From NCBI RefSeq assembly GCF_900103445.1, contig NZ_FNHS01000006.1, positions 124,001 to 188,000 of the forward strand: a DNA stretch of 64,000 nucleotides, written 5' to 3'. Both the position numbers and the translations under genes were made by a program. The DNA comes from Methylobacterium phyllostachyos. GTDB lineage: Bacteria > Pseudomonadota > Alphaproteobacteria > Rhizobiales > Beijerinckiaceae. Positions 53,798-63,291 of this stretch are shown piece by piece; positions within the stretch are counted from its first letter, which is position 1, and each line of letters starts with the position of its first letter. Under the pieces are notes generated by a model. The model made no database searches. It was not told the origin of the DNA and saw only the letters and a list, made by a program, of their open reading frames with translations.

Positions 53798-54871
53798 CTA
53801 CGAAGCGTGCCCGGCCAAGCTGCCGGATCCCCCAGCGCTCACCGAGGGAACCCGCGCCGCCGGTCGGGCCGGAATATCGCCGCGGCCCGCAGCCTCGCGC
53901 AGGAAATCCACCGTCGGCGCGTCGTTTCGCCAGCCCTGGACACGCTGGGAGACGAGAAGGCTGCGCTCACGCCGATCATAATTCGCGTATGAGGCCGCCA
54001 CGAATTCCGCCCGGTTCATCGTTCGGGCGGGTCCGGAACGCCGCGTCTCGGCCTTGAAGAACAGGGCACTGCCGGGAATGCCATAATGCTGGGCGATCTC
54101 GGGATAGACCGGCCAGCTGCCCTGGCCGCCAAGGTCGTCCGGCAGGAAGGCATCGAGGTCGCAGGCTTCGAACGGCACGCCGGCCTTGGTTAGCAGCCCC
54201 CGGGCAAGATCGGAGACGACGTAGAGCTTCGTGTGGTTGATCGAGTGCATGAAGCAGCCGCGCCGCGCCCAGCGGGTCAGGTGCGTGTCGAGGTCGTAAT
54301 CCGCCTGCCGGCCGAGGCCGCGGAGATACGACACCGACTCGTCCCACAGGTCGAAATAGCCCAGGCGCTCGAAGACAGGTTCCGCGAACAGGCGCAGAGC
54401 CTGTGCCTGCGAGAAGCCGGACAGGTAGGCGTACAACGTGATGGCAGAATGCGAATGGCCCATCGGGCCCGAAATCAGCCCGTTGAGGGTTACCGCATCC
54501 TGCACGCCGACATGGATAAGATCGGGGTGATAGGCGCTGAAGACGATCGTCGGGATCAGCCGAACCTTGGGATGCGTCCGCAAGGTGTCGATCGTGCCGC
54601 CGCCCTTGAATCGTGGCAGATAGATGCTGGAGAAGACGTGATCGTACCCGTCGGCATGGGCCATCAGGTCGGCGAGCCGTGGAAAGCGTCGCGCCGCCGT
54701 GAACGCCGACACGAAATCGACCCGCGCATCAGGCAGGAGGTAGCGCATCGCCTTCGCGATCGCGCCCGCTTGGCACACGCCGATGACGAGGATGCTTGGC
54801 GATCCCGTCCGCTTCTTCCCGAGTTGCGCGAGGCGGTGCCGCGCCCGCCAGAGGCTATCGACGGTCAACAT
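53798..54871 (-). CDS. WcbI-like polysaccharide biosynthesis protein
   Basis: 357 aa from ATG 54871 (AGAAGCGG upstream). SILVIGVCQAGAIAKAMRYLL near the N-terminus is the G-x-CQA motif of the WcbI family (PF18588), with FSAYHPDLIH and GHSHSAITLYAYLSGFS further on. WcbI of Burkholderia capsule clusters is a putative acyl/acetyltransferase acting on capsule; here no glycosyltransferases are near, so the acceptor is unknown. The last 50 residues are low-complexity (Ala/Gly/Pro/Ser). Assigned by motif memory, moderate certainty. Confidence 0.65.
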   Translation of the reverse strand: MLTVDSLWRARHRLAQLGKKRTGSPSILVIGVCQAGAIAKAMRYLLPDARVDFVSAFTAARRFPRLADLMAHADGYDHVFSSIYLPRFKGGGTIDTLRTHPKVRLIPTIVFSAYHPDLIHVGVQDAVTLNGLISGPMGHSHSAITLYAYLSGFSQAQALRLFAEPVFERLGYFDLWDESVSYLRGLGRQADYDLDTHLTRWARRGCFMHSINHTKLYVVSDLARGLLTKAGVPFEACDLDAFLPDDLGGQGSWPVYPEIAQHYGIPGSALFFKAETRRSGPARTMNRAEFVAASYANYDRRERSLLVSQRVQGWRNDAPTVDFLREAAGRGDIPARPAARVPSVSAGGSGSLAGHAS

Positions 54872-54921
54872 GCCGCTTCTCTCGCATGTCCGTGAGCCGC
54901 GGGCAAACTGCCGCCGCCGAT

Positions 54922-54943
54922 AGGATCGATCCTGTTGCGCAAC
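54922..54943. promoter_or_regulatory. Two abutting palindromes in divergent WcbI/MFS promoter
   Basis: AGGATCGATCCT (54922-54933, 12-bp perfect) is followed immediately by GTTGCGCAAC (54934-54943, 10-bp perfect), in the 188-bp gap between the divergent wcbI-like and MFS genes. Likely operator(s) for a regulator encoded elsewhere. Confidence 0.45.
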
Positions 54944-55059
54944 CCATCTGCCTCGATGGCCCGGGCTCCAAGTGACAGAGGGCCCGTCCTGTCGCCCGTC
55001 CCGGCTGGCCTGAGAAGCACAGCTGTTCCATGCCGAGTGGTGAGGCGAGGAGAACGGGC

Positions 55060-56391
55060 ATGGCCCTGACGCAACTTCCGGAGTCGATCCCGGAGATCGA
55101 GCGTGCGACCCTGCATCGGGTCACGTGGCGCATCCTGCCGTTCCTGATGCTCGCCTACTTCGTGGCTTTCGTCGACCGGGTGAATGCCGGATTCGCCGCC
55201 CTGCAGATGAACCACGATATCGGCCTCTCGGCGGCGCAGTTCGGGCTGGGCGGCGGTCTGTTCTACGTCTCGTACGTGTTGTGCGAGGTCCCCAGCAACC
55301 TCGCCATGGAGCGGTTCGGCGCCCGGATCTGGATCGCCCGGATCATGATCACCTGGGGGCTCGTCTCGGCCGTCATGGCCTTCGTGGTCGGGCCGTATTC
55401 CTTCTACGCCGTGCGGCTGCTCCTGGGCGCGGCGGAAGCCGGATTCTTTCCGGGCGTGATCCTCTACCTGACCTACTGGTTCCCGAGGGCCTATCGCGGG
55501 CGGATCGTGGCCGTGTTCATGGTGGCGATCCCCATCTCAAGCTTCCTGGGGTCGCCGATCTCGGCCGCGATCCTCAACACCGACGGCATGCTGGGCCTAC
55601 GCGGCTGGCAATGGCTGTTCATCCTCGAAGCGGCGCCGGCTGTCCTGCTCGGGCTCGCCGCCTTCTTCCTGCTGCCCGATGGGCCGGGCTCGGCACGGTG
55701 GCTGACGCCGCAGCAGAGCGCGTGGCTCCAGGAGCGTCTTGCGGCGGAGCGCGCGTCCGTGGTGCAGGGTGGGTCGGCACCGGCGCGCCATCTCTCAGTC
55801 TGGCAGGTCATGCGGAACCGCTACGTGTTGGCCGCCTCGCTGATCTACGCGGGTGCGTCCGGTGCGAGCCAGTGCTTGTCCTTGTGGCAACCGCAGATCA
55901 TCAAGTCCTTCGGGTTGACCAACCTCCAGACCGGATTGCTGAACTCGATTCCGTTCGGTGTCGCCTCGGTGCTGATGATCCTCTGGGGGCGTTCCTCCGA
56001 CCGGAACCGAGAGCGGGTCTGGCACACGGCGCTACCCCTCGGGCTTCTGGCGGTGAGCCTCGCGGCCTCGATCGCCACCGCGCAGCTGCTCCCGACGATT
56101 CTGGTCCTGTGTCTGGCCGTGACGGCGACCTATACGGTCAAGGGTCCGTTCTGGGCGCTCTCGACCGAATGGCTGTCGGCCGGCGCCGCCGCCGCCGGCA
56201 TCGCGCAGATAAATGCCATCGGCAATATCGGTGGTTTCGTGGGGACCTATCTGCTCGGCGTGATCAAGGATGCCACGGGCAGCTACCCGCTCGGGCTGCT
56301 CCCGCTGGTCGTCCTGTCGGGGTTAGGCTGCCTGCTGGTCCTTGGCCTCGGTCGTGGACGCAACCACGCCGCGTACACGGCAAAGGCTTGA
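55060..56391 (+). CDS. MFS transporter, ACS type
   Basis: 443 aa from ATG 55060, which has AGGAGA at optimal spacing; an ATG 30 nt upstream lacks a site. Twelve membrane helices: FLMLAYFVAFVDRVNAGFAA in TM1, PSNLAMERFGARIWIARIM, GAAEAGFFPGVILYLTYWFP in TM4. Resembles permeases for tartrate, phthalate, 4-hydroxyphenylacetate and similar organic anions. It stands alone in its transcript. Confidence 0.9.
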   Translation: MALTQLPESIPEIERATLHRVTWRILPFLMLAYFVAFVDRVNAGFAALQMNHDIGLSAAQFGLGGGLFYVSYVLCEVPSNLAMERFGARIWIARIMITWGLVSAVMAFVVGPYSFYAVRLLLGAAEAGFFPGVILYLTYWFPRAYRGRIVAVFMVAIPISSFLGSPISAAILNTDGMLGLRGWQWLFILEAAPAVLLGLAAFFLLPDGPGSARWLTPQQSAWLQERLAAERASVVQGGSAPARHLSVWQVMRNRYVLAASLIYAGASGASQCLSLWQPQIIKSFGLTNLQTGLLNSIPFGVASVLMILWGRSSDRNRERVWHTALPLGLLAVSLAASIATAQLLPTILVLCLAVTATYTVKGPFWALSTEWLSAGAAAAGIAQINAIGNIGGFVGTYLLGVIKDATGSYPLGLLPLVVLSGLGCLLVLGLGRGRNHAAYTAKA

Positions 56392-57042
56392 AAAAACCGG
56401 TCTGCCGCTGACGCTTACATCCGGCGGCTGCAGATCGCACAGAACTCTGAAGATATCGAATTGATACTTTCTTGGAAAAATTTCACTACTCATAAATGGT
56501 CCTTTCGAAGTGTAGAAAGTATCTATTCGTGATCGACTCAAAGATCTGGAAAGCCGCCTTCCTGTCAGCGTGGTTGTTGACAGGCCCACTTACTTCCCTG
56601 CACATTGGCACCGATAGAGTATGAAGCTCTAGTTTGCTGTGCCCGCGGGCATGATGGTCGCTGGGTGACAGAGGGCCAAAGCACGCATGCGCGTTCGCTG
56701 ATCGCTTATCGAATGCGCGCCGGATCCCACCCGTGGCGGTCCGCGATCGAAGACTGCTGCTCGAACATTGGGCGTCCCAGCCGTCCCCAGAAGTGTTCTG
56801 TCTCGTCGTGGGGATCGGATAGGGCAGATATCGCGCGCCTGCGCTGAAGCGCCGCTTTTGACGATCAGCGCCTTTGTCAGGTTCGACGAACACGATTTCA
56901 ACGTTATTGAGACAACACACTGGTTGACCAACAGATCGGCGTCTCTGGGCGTGTGCTTCAATTATTGGGAGGTCGCAAGAAAACGAAAAATTATGTTCGT
57001 GAGGTGGTTCTTCAGTTGGGCCTGCAGGCAGGAGATTCCAAG
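56392..57042. other. Lower-GC intergenic stretch
   Basis: 651 bp between the MFS stop and the orphan gene with noticeably lower GC (56450-56560 and 56860-57000 especially). Frames on both strands exist but have no coding character: short, Cys/Ser/Arg-rich, no ribosome sites. Composition suggests acquired or decaying DNA. Confidence 0.5.
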
Positions 57043-57771
57043 ATGGATTATGTGCCCTCATTGGCGGCACTCGCCGCAGCTGGACAGAAGTCTCCACACA
57101 TTGACGCGGTCACGCCGGCAACGAATACCGTATCGCCCGCGGTGCCGACCGCGCTCGACCCCCGGCCCGCCTACGCGCTGGCGCCCGGAACGGCCGACGC
57201 GGTGCTGTCTCTCGCCGGTTCGCGAACGCAGACAGCTGACGCGGTCGCGTTCGACACCCGGTACGGTTACGCTTCACGAGTCGCAGAGGTGACGACGGCG
57301 GCGGTCGCGGCTCCTGTCGTTTCACCGGAGCCGACGAAAACGGTCAGCGCGGCGAATCGAAATTGGAACGAGGATGTCCGCCTGGATCACATTCCGACGC
57401 GGAAGATCGGGACCGATACGGTCGTTCAGTACGACAATCCGCGGGTCATGGCGGCTTGGCGCGCCGCGTTTCCCGATGTGGCCAGCCGGAAATATCGTGG
57501 TCTTACGCAGGCGGATACAAACGTAAAGCCGGATTTCGAAAGACTGAAGGCCGAGAGCGGACTGACATTCCTGGAGAAAGACATCTACCTGCTATGCAGC
57601 GATGACAACTTTAAAGCGATCAGCAAAAACCATCCGGATACACATATCAACTGGATCTCTGTCGACAGTGACGACATCGTCCTGTTCTGGCCGAAAGACA
57701 ACGGCCATAGCGACGTCAAGCTCTTGAGCGGTCCGATGCAGCATCCTGATCAGGATGATTGGGGGGCGTAA
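57043..57771 (+). CDS. Orphan hypothetical protein (242 aa)
   Basis: ATG 57043 preceded by AGGAGA. I do not recognise any family. Residues 1-105 are low-complexity, rich in Ala/Thr/Val/Pro and without a clear signal peptide. Residues about 110-242 are compositionally normal and probably form a folded domain (VRLDHIPTRKIGTDTVVQYD; YRGLTQADTNVKPDFERL; TFLEKDIYLLCSDDNFKAI; HINWISVDSDDIVLFWPKD) ending in QDDWGA. The disordered head plus globular tail is reminiscent of secreted or contact-delivered proteins, but that is speculation. It lies beside lower-GC DNA, suggesting recent acquisition. Confidence 0.65.
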   Translation: MDYVPSLAALAAAGQKSPHIDAVTPATNTVSPAVPTALDPRPAYALAPGTADAVLSLAGSRTQTADAVAFDTRYGYASRVAEVTTAAVAAPVVSPEPTKTVSAANRNWNEDVRLDHIPTRKIGTDTVVQYDNPRVMAAWRAAFPDVASRKYRGLTQADTNVKPDFERLKAESGLTFLEKDIYLLCSDDNFKAISKNHPDTHINWISVDSDDIVLFWPKDNGHSDVKLLSGPMQHPDQDDWGA

Positions 57772-57787
57772 GCCACGTCGGGCTCTG

Positions 57788-58642
57788 TCAGAGAACCGGG
57801 AGGACCGCTCGGACATGGCCGGCGAAGGCACGCGCCAGGGGCGAGGCGTGCCGCTCGGCGATTCGGATCGTTATTCCGATTCGTCCGAGCGGCGGTAAAC
57901 CGCCGGTGCGCGCCAGGATCTTCAGATCGGGGGAGACGGCGGAACGCGTCAGAACCGCGATGGCCTGACCGGATCTGACGACGGCCAGGAGCCCGGATAA
58001 GCTGCCGCTTGCATAGGCGATCCGGTAGGCACGGCCAGCACGGTCCAGGGTCGCGAGAGCCGCCCGATGGTCGAGCGTATCCGGATCGCCCAGGGCCAGC
58101 GGCAGGGGATCGGGCCAGATCCCCGCGTGATCACGCGATGCCACCCAGACCAGATCCTCGCGGCGCAAGATATCGCGTTCAGCGCCGAGCGAGACCGAGA
58201 GGAGGGCGAGATCGAGCCCTCCGCGGTCGAGTTGTGCCTGGAGCCGCGGGGTCGCGGCACAGACCACCGCGATCGCCGCCGCCGGATGCAGCTGCGCGAA
58301 GCTGCGCAGCAGATGCGGCAGGAAGGCCTGCGCGTAATCGTCGGGACAGCCGAACCGCAGGCTGCCGCCCAAGCTGCCGCCGGAGAATTCCGCCACGGCA
58401 TCGTCGTGCGTGGCCAGGATGCGCCGGGCATGGACCAGCAGCCGATCCCCCTGCACCGTCAGCAGGACACCACGGCCCGTGCGCGTCAGGAGCGGGTGGC
58501 CGACGAGATCCTCCAGCCGTTTCATCTGCATGCTGAGCGCGGCTTGGCTGCGACCAATCCTGTCCGCGGCACGGCTGAGCACCCCGGTCTCGGCAACCAT
58601 CACGAAGCTGCGCAACAGGTCGATGTCGAGGCTTCCAGCCAT
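57788..58642 (-). CDS. dgdR: LysR-type regulator, probable DgdR
   Basis: 284 aa. N-terminal LysR helix-turn-helix: DIDLLRSFVMVAETGVLSRA, GRSQAALSMQMKRLEDLVG, LTRTGRGVLLTVQGDRLL; C-terminal periplasmic-binding-like effector domain. Divergent from dgdA across 94 bp with an inverted repeat, the same arrangement as DgdR, the LysR repressor of dgdA in Burkholderia cepacia. The symbol rests on this context. Confidence 0.8.
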   Translation of the reverse strand: MAGSLDIDLLRSFVMVAETGVLSRAADRIGRSQAALSMQMKRLEDLVGHPLLTRTGRGVLLTVQGDRLLVHARRILATHDDAVAEFSGGSLGGSLRFGCPDDYAQAFLPHLLRSFAQLHPAAAIAVVCAATPRLQAQLDRGGLDLALLSVSLGAERDILRREDLVWVASRDHAGIWPDPLPLALGDPDTLDHRAALATLDRAGRAYRIAYASGSLSGLLAVVRSGQAIAVLTRSAVSPDLKILARTGGLPPLGRIGITIRIAERHASPLARAFAGHVRAVLPVL

Positions 58643-58649
58643 CAGCGAG

Positions 58650-58668
58650 TCTGAACGCTCCGTTCAGA
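58650..58668. promoter_or_regulatory. Inverted repeat operator between dgdR and dgdA
   Basis: TCTGAACG (58650-58657), 3-nt spacer CTC, CGTTCAGA (58661-58668): perfect 8-bp arms. It starts 7 bp from the dgdR start codon and is followed by TATAAG (58671-58676), a plausible -10 for dgdA. Typical position for DgdR binding and autoregulation. Confidence 0.7.
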
Positions 58669-58721
58669 ACTATAAGCTGCCACAGGGGTGGAGGCGCCCT
58701 TACCATGTCCCGGCCAATTGA

Positions 58722-60038
<1,317 letters not shown>

Positions 60039-60044
60039 GTGCTC

Positions 60045-61910
60045 TCAGGCCGCCTCGATCTCCGAACTCACCGTCAGCCACTCCTCTTCGGCGGCGGCGA
60101 GCGCGCTCGCGGCGTCCGCGCGCATCTTGGCGATCTCGCCCGCCTTGGCGGCATTCTCCCGGAAGGCGGACCCGTCCTCCAGGGCCGCATCGATCTTCTG
60201 GATCGCCGCGGTCAGCTTCGCCATGCGCGCCTCGATGGCCTCCAGCCGCTTGCGCAACGGTGCCAAGGCCGCGCGGCGCTCGACGCCGGCACGCCGCGCC
60301 TCGGCTTTCTGTCCACCCGCCGGTTCGGTCTCGCGCTCGTCCTCGCGCTCCGGGCCCGACAGGACGAAGCGACGGTAATCGTCCATGTCGCCGTCGAAGG
60401 TCTTCACCGTGCCGTCCGCGACCAGCCACAGCCGGTCGGCACAGGCTTCCACCAGAAAGCGGTCGTGGGAGACGAGGATGACGGCGCCTTCGTAATCGTT
60501 GATCGCCTCCACCAGCGCCTGCCGGCTCTCGATGTCGAGGTGGTTGGTGGGCTCGTCGAGGATCAGGAGGTGTGGCCCGTGGAAGGCGGCGAGGCCCATC
60601 AGCAGCCGCGCCTTCTCGCCGCCCGAGAGCTTCTCCACCGGCGTGTCGGCCTTGTTGGCACCGAAGCCGAGGCGGGCGGTGGCCGAGCGGACGCGCGCCT
60701 CGGGCACGTCCGGCATCAGATTGCGGACATGCGCGTAGGCGCTCTCAGATGGGCGCAATTCGTCGAGCTGGTGCTGCGCGAAGTAGGCGACCTCCATCTT
60801 GGAAGAGCGCTTCACCTCGCCCGAGAGCGGTCCGATCCGGCCGCCGATCAGCTTGCAGAAGGTCGATTTGCCGTTGCCGTTGGCGCCCAGCAGCGCCACC
60901 CGGTCGTCGGGGGCCAGGCTGAGGTTGAGGCCGGTCAACACGGTTCGGTCCCCGTAGCCGGCTTTGACCCGCTCCATGGCGACAATTGGCGGCGAGAGGG
61001 GCTTCTCCGGGCTCGGCAGGTGGATGACCGGCACATCGTCCTCGAGAAGGGCCGCGATCGGTTCCATCTTGGCGAGCCGCTTCATGCGCGACTGCGCCTG
61101 ACGGGCCTTGGTGGCCTTGGCCTTGAACCGGTCGATGAAGCTCTGCAGATGCGCCCGCTCCACGTCCTGCTTGGCCTTCGCCTTCGCTTGGAGGACGCGC
61201 TTCTCGGAGAGTTGCTTGGCGAAGCTCGTATAGCCGCCGCGATAGATCGAGAGCTTGCCCCGGTCGAGGTGCAGGATGTGATCGACGCTGGTGTCGAGCA
61301 GGTCGCGGTCGTGGCTGATGATGATCGCGGTGCGCGGGTAGCGCTCCAGGTAATCGTAGAGCCAGAGCGTTCCCTCGATGTCAAGGTAGTTGGTCGGCTC
61401 GTCGAGGAGGAGCAGGTCCGGCTCGGAGAACAGCACGGCGGCGAGCGCAACCCGCATCCGCCAACCGCCGGAGAAATCCGAACAGGGACGGGCCTGGGCG
61501 GCCGCATCGAAGCCGAGACCGTGCAGGATCGCGGCGGCCCGGGCCGGTGCCGAATGGGCGCCGATATCCACCAGCCGGGTCTCGATCTCGGCCCGGCGCA
61601 GACCGTCGGCATGCTCGGCCTCCGCCATGAGCCGGGCGCGCTCGGTGTCGGCGGCGAGGACGACGCTGTGCAAGGTCTCGGGGCCGGCCGGCGCCTCCTG
61701 TGCAACGGCGCCGATCCGCATGCCCTTGGGCAGCGAGACCGATTTGGCGTCGACCGGCAGATCGCCCAGGATGGCCTTGAACAACGTGGTCTTGCCGGCG
61801 CCATTGCGCCCAACCAAGCCGACCCGCGCGCCCTCGGGGATCGTGAAGCTCGCCGAATCCAAGATCAGGCGGTCGCCGATGCGGTAGGAGAGGTCGTTGA
61901 CGCGCAGCAT
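60045..61910 (-). CDS. ABC-F family ATPase (YheS/Uup-like)
   Basis: 621 aa from ATG 61910 (weak ribosome site). Two ABC cassettes in one chain with no membrane segments: Walker A GRNGAGKTT and GANGNGKST, signatures DFSGGWRMRVALAAVL and LSGGEKARLLMGL, Walker B LLLDEPTNYLD and LILDEPTNHLD, joined by the long basic interdomain linker (VERAHLQSFIDRFKAKATKA). The C-terminal ~85 residues form a coiled coil. Such proteins act on ribosomes in translation rather than transport. Confidence 0.93.
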   Translation of the reverse strand: MLRVNDLSYRIGDRLILDSASFTIPEGARVGLVGRNGAGKTTLFKAILGDLPVDAKSVSLPKGMRIGAVAQEAPAGPETLHSVVLAADTERARLMAEAEHADGLRRAEIETRLVDIGAHSAPARAAAILHGLGFDAAAQARPCSDFSGGWRMRVALAAVLFSEPDLLLLDEPTNYLDIEGTLWLYDYLERYPRTAIIISHDRDLLDTSVDHILHLDRGKLSIYRGGYTSFAKQLSEKRVLQAKAKAKQDVERAHLQSFIDRFKAKATKARQAQSRMKRLAKMEPIAALLEDDVPVIHLPSPEKPLSPPIVAMERVKAGYGDRTVLTGLNLSLAPDDRVALLGANGNGKSTFCKLIGGRIGPLSGEVKRSSKMEVAYFAQHQLDELRPSESAYAHVRNLMPDVPEARVRSATARLGFGANKADTPVEKLSGGEKARLLMGLAAFHGPHLLILDEPTNHLDIESRQALVEAINDYEGAVILVSHDRFLVEACADRLWLVADGTVKTFDGDMDDYRRFVLSGPEREDERETEPAGGQKAEARRAGVERRAALAPLRKRLEAIEARMAKLTAAIQKIDAALEDGSAFRENAAKAGEIAKMRADAASALAAAEEEWLTVSSEIEAA

Positions 61911-62215
61911 CGCGGCGTTCTGGCCGCCCGAAGGCGCAGAGGCAAGCGCCTCCGTGATCGGAACACGCGCTCGCTTGCCGAGTTGGCCCGTCGGATCGGG
62001 TGTCGCTCCCAGGACCAGCGTTGCCGGGACGACTTTAACGGTTTCGCATTCTTCCCGCGCCACAGTTCGGTATCGTGCGGGTTCCACGCCGACGGATCGC
62101 GTCTTGCGTACGCGTGTCGAAAGTGTCGGACCGCAGCGCGCCGCGGAGGATTGTCGGTCGCCGCACAGGGGCTCCGGGACCTCGCGCCAAGCTCGGGTAT
62201 GACAGGGGCCAAGTC

Positions 62216-63277
62216 TTGCGCCGGATCCTGATCCTCACCGACGAAATCGGCCGCGGCGAACGTCTGGCGCGGGATCTCGCTTCGGACGGACGTGTCAGTC
62301 TCCACGACCTCTACGGTGATGAGCTGCCGCCGCCGGGAGCCGCGCTGATCGTCAGCGACGTCAGCGCTCTGACATCCGAATCCGTGCGGCGTTTGCGACG
62401 AGCCCTCGCTGCGGCGCGCGGCCCCGATACCCCGTTCCTGGTTCTTATTCACGGCAATCTGAGCCGCGGCGAGATCCAGGCGACCGCCCTCGGAGCAACC
62501 CGCGTGCTGCCAGCCTCGGCTGCGAGGACCCTCTTGGCCAATGCGGTCTCGGCCTTGGCGGACAGTCCCATTCAACCGGTACGGGGCGATCTTCAGCAAC
62601 ACGCCACGGCGGCTCGCGATGTCTTCGCCGCGATCTTCCGCCCCGATGAGCCGCCGGCATCGGCGACGGTCAGTTCCGGTGCGGATCTGGTCAACCGCGC
62701 GATCCGAGAGGCCAAGATTCGCGACTGGCTCCTGGTTGTCGCGAACTTCGACGATGCCACGCATCGCCACTGCCTCAGCGTCGCCGGACTCGCCGCCGAC
62801 TTCGCTCGGACGCTGGGTCTCAACGAGAACGATGCGCGCTACCTCATCAAGGGCGCGCTGCTCCATGACATCGGCAAGGCGAAGATCTCGCGCGCCATCC
62901 TGAACAAGCCGGCGCCCCTGACGCTGGCCGAGCGGCGCGAGATGGACCGCCATCCCGTCATTGGCCACGCCATGCTGGTGAACGAGGGTTACGACGCCCT
63001 CACGCTGGCGGTCGTCCGCTCGCACCATGAGTATCTCGACGGTTCGGGCTACCCAGATGGCCTGCGCGGTCAGGAGATCCCGGACCTCGTGCGGCTGATC
63101 ACGATCACCGACATCTTCGCGGCGCTCATCGAAGCGCGGCCCTACAAGGCGCCGAAGCCTGCCCAGGAAGCCTACGCGATCCTGAAAGCTATGGGCGGCA
63201 AGCTCGATGCCGATTTCGTGCGGGCCTTCGCCGCCGTCGCCGCGGCGTGCGAACTGCCGTACCGCGCCTCCGCCTGA
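62216..63277 (+). CDS. HD-GYP phosphodiesterase with degenerate receiver-like N-terminus
   Basis: 353 aa from TTG 62216 (AGGGG 8 nt upstream); no in-frame ATG is available and upstream codons are Arg-rich. Residues 1-115 resemble a response-regulator receiver (RILILTDEIGRGERLARDL, ALIVSDVSALTSES, FLVLIHG, AASAARTLLANAVSAL) but lack the full acidic pocket. HD-GYP domain from about 170: HRHCLSVAGLAADFA, H217-D218 in HDIGKAKIS, RHPVIGHAML, and SHHEYLDGSGYPDGLRGQEI with G278-Y279-P280. It hydrolyses cyclic di-GMP, linking to motility or exopolysaccharide. Confidence 0.88.
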   Translation: MRRILILTDEIGRGERLARDLASDGRVSLHDLYGDELPPPGAALIVSDVSALTSESVRRLRRALAAARGPDTPFLVLIHGNLSRGEIQATALGATRVLPASAARTLLANAVSALADSPIQPVRGDLQQHATAARDVFAAIFRPDEPPASATVSSGADLVNRAIREAKIRDWLLVVANFDDATHRHCLSVAGLAADFARTLGLNENDARYLIKGALLHDIGKAKISRAILNKPAPLTLAERREMDRHPVIGHAMLVNEGYDALTLAVVRSHHEYLDGSGYPDGLRGQEIPDLVRLITITDIFAALIEARPYKAPKPAQEAYAILKAMGGKLDADFVRAFAAVAAACELPYRASA

Positions 63278-63291
63278 TCGGCAGGCCCGAA

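Noticed and set aside
56486-57097. Minus-strand frame of about 200 codons in the lower-GC stretch
   Set aside because: Cys/Ser/Arg-rich without domains or ribosome site, and it overlaps the start of the better-supported orphan gene.
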